From NCBI GenBank assembly GCA_005884825.1, contig VAZT01000417.1, positions 1 through 10,364 on the forward strand: 10,364 nucleotides of DNA, in the 5' to 3' direction. Made by a program: the position numbers and the translations under genes. Under the pieces are notes generated by a model that saw only the letters and a program-made list of their open reading frames with translations, did no database searches and was not told the origin of the DNA. This document shows, piece after piece, positions 10,001 through 10,364 of this stretch; positions within the stretch are counted from its first letter, which is position 1; every line of letters starts with the position of its first letter. The stretch is from Alphaproteobacteria bacterium. GTDB taxonomy: Bacteria; Pseudomonadota; Alphaproteobacteria; ATCC43930; CGMCC-115725.

Positions 10001-10364
10001 GCGGGCATCGACTTCGTCGAATTGCGCGGCGACACCAAAGATCGTGCGGGCCCGGTCGCACAGTTTCAGCAGGGCGAGGTGTCGCTGTTCTTGATCAGCC
10101 TCAAGGCCGGCGGCACCGGCCTCAATCTAACCGCGGCCGACACGGTCATCCATTACGATCCGTGGTGGAACCCGGCCGTCGAGGACCAGGCGACCGACCG
10201 CGCTCACCGCATCGGCCAGGACAAGCCCGTCTTCGTCTATAAGCTCGTCGCGCAAGGCACAGTCGAAGAGCGCATGCTCGAACTGCAGCAGCGCAAGAAG
10301 GTGCTCGCCGCGGGAATTTACGATACCGCGGGCGGCACCGGCGCCGGCCTCGAAGCCGGCGACA
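7100..10364 (+). CDS. SWIM zinc finger / SNF2-family DEAD-like ATPase, 3' end beyond the window
   Basis: At least 1088 codons are open to the window edge. The N-terminus carries a SWIM zinc finger, CxC...CxH, with Cys79, Cys81, Cys87 and His89 (CSCPVGWNCKHAA). A region of about 500 residues follows that I cannot assign. The SNF2 ATPase core starts at RPYQRDG (634). It contains Walker A DDMGLGKT (658-665, Lys664), VVCPTSVVPNW, DEAQ (756-759), LTGTPMENHLGELWSQ, LLFSQFTSML (about 950), LISLKAGGTGLNLTAAD and the arginine-finger motif DRAHRIGQ (1033-1040). SNF2 enzymes translocate on duplex DNA and remodel protein-DNA complexes; this one should be cytoplasmic or nucleoid-bound, with unknown target. 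SWIM-SNF2 fusions are an established bacterial architecture. The frame opens after TGA 7043-7045 and offers only TTG starts (7085, 7100, 7103). I chose 7100 because GGA lies five bases upstream; this is uncertain. Probably only the last few tens of residues are missing. Confidence 0.93.
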   Translation, partial: MLQDLAFNSVAFDEGDIRRCLPGSFERGRSYHREGAVRELRADKGGQRLIASVQGNRPRPYHVFVEIEDSEPVVLSGRCSCPVGWNCKHAAAVLLEALRKPPPVERGDENLLDGAVGGWLHRLRQAVNPPTSPEMIVYRLDEPVAPGLPFVIDLRVVRILKSGAWGADRALPAQQLQNASANYMTPADRAIIGLLQGGSWSSQLQLTQDPEIADLTLRRILATGRCRWQNLASPALEIGPSRAAWLGWQLDDEGRQTMRVVLDDPSAVVLPSASPWYVLPAEHLAGPVEVNLARPLVRIALSAPPVTKAQAEAVGTALERELPGLALPRPRSDIVEEIRKEPPVPILALVQRKRGWNYWGVRTKEWDDNVDLALLGFSYGGVVLDPHDRRNELRALEEGRIVVRRRNRGAERGALKRLQELGLQAVETFEAQNRDEDRIAFGFAEGQRDWPNFVYEAVPQLEREGWRIEFEDGFRHRVVDGAGEWSAELQEGSGWWFSLDLGIVVEGERVALLPVLSSLLARLRDRDMPNELDALAHNGTVFGRLEDGRHVALPLERTKAIMATLVELYDPKNLSTAGKLGVSAGEMTGLAALEAATRLRWLGGERLRQLAERLSSFSGIAEIEPPAGLRTELRPYQRDGLNWLQFLRGYELGGILADDMGLGKTVQALAHILVEKREGRLDRPCLVVCPTSVVPNWVAEAARLAPELRVLSLHGPDRAERFPEIDNADLVVTTYALLSRDADRLLPVQWHVAVLDEAQAIKNAAAKTTQLVCRLDARHRLCLTGTPMENHLGELWSQFAFLMPGLLGDAKRFARVFRTPIEKKQDGERRAVLSGRLKPFLLRRTEGLVAADLPPKTEILRPLELAGPQRDLYETVRVAMHEKVRREVAEKGLARSHIVVLDALLKLRQVCCDPRLVKLTAARQVNASAKLEHLMEMLPPLVEEGRQILLFSQFTSMLDLIKPALAEAGIDFVELRGDTKDRAGPVAQFQQGEVSLFLISLKAGGTGLNLTAADTVIHYDPWWNPAVEDQATDRAHRIGQDKPVFVYKLVAQGTVEERMLELQQRKKVLAAGIYDTAGGTGAGLEAGD

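Noticed and set aside
9163..10242. 359-codon plus-strand open frame overlapping the SNF2 core
   Set aside because: It is an out-of-frame reading of the SNF2 gene, rich in Arg and Ala, with no recognisable motif.

Overview
The window looks like chromosomal DNA of a high-GC alphaproteobacterium, possibly Rhodospirillales-like. That placement rests on the strong G/C third-position preference, the gyrA-coaD adjacency that is common in Alphaproteobacteria, and an alphaproteobacterial-type GyrA with an acidic insert in its C-terminal domain. It is inference, not a database result. No rRNA, tRNA, CRISPR array, integrase or intact insertion sequence is visible, and no stretch over 300 bases lacks a gene.

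Left part (1-3425, + strand): a strong hairpin terminator closes whatever lies upstream. It is followed by gyrA (TTG start), which overlaps coaD by four bases (ATGA). This is the housekeeping block: DNA supercoiling and coenzyme A synthesis.

Middle part (3436-6068, - strand): an apparent three-gene operon, transcribed leftwards in the order enoyl-CoA hydratase, MmgE/PrpD-family protein, 4HBT-type hotdog thioesterase. It suggests catabolism of an organic acid through acyl-CoA intermediates; the substrate cannot be read from the sequence. The hydratase gene is broken. Its two halves are in different frames, and about 35 conserved residues, including half of the oxyanion hole, are missing at the junction. 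The operon converges on coaD with only 10 bases between the stop codons.

Right part (6145-10364, + strand): a HemD-like uroporphyrinogen-III synthase gene diverges from the operon across a 76-base gap. After a 133-base gap comes a very large SWIM zinc finger/SNF2 ATPase gene that runs off the right edge. Its conserved reading frame has no ATG or GTG start near its beginning, only TTG codons.

I found no clearly undescribed system. The points most worth a second look are the broken hydratase in an otherwise intact operon, the SWIM-SNF2 protein with its long unassigned middle region, and the start-codon problem and odd leader of that gene.
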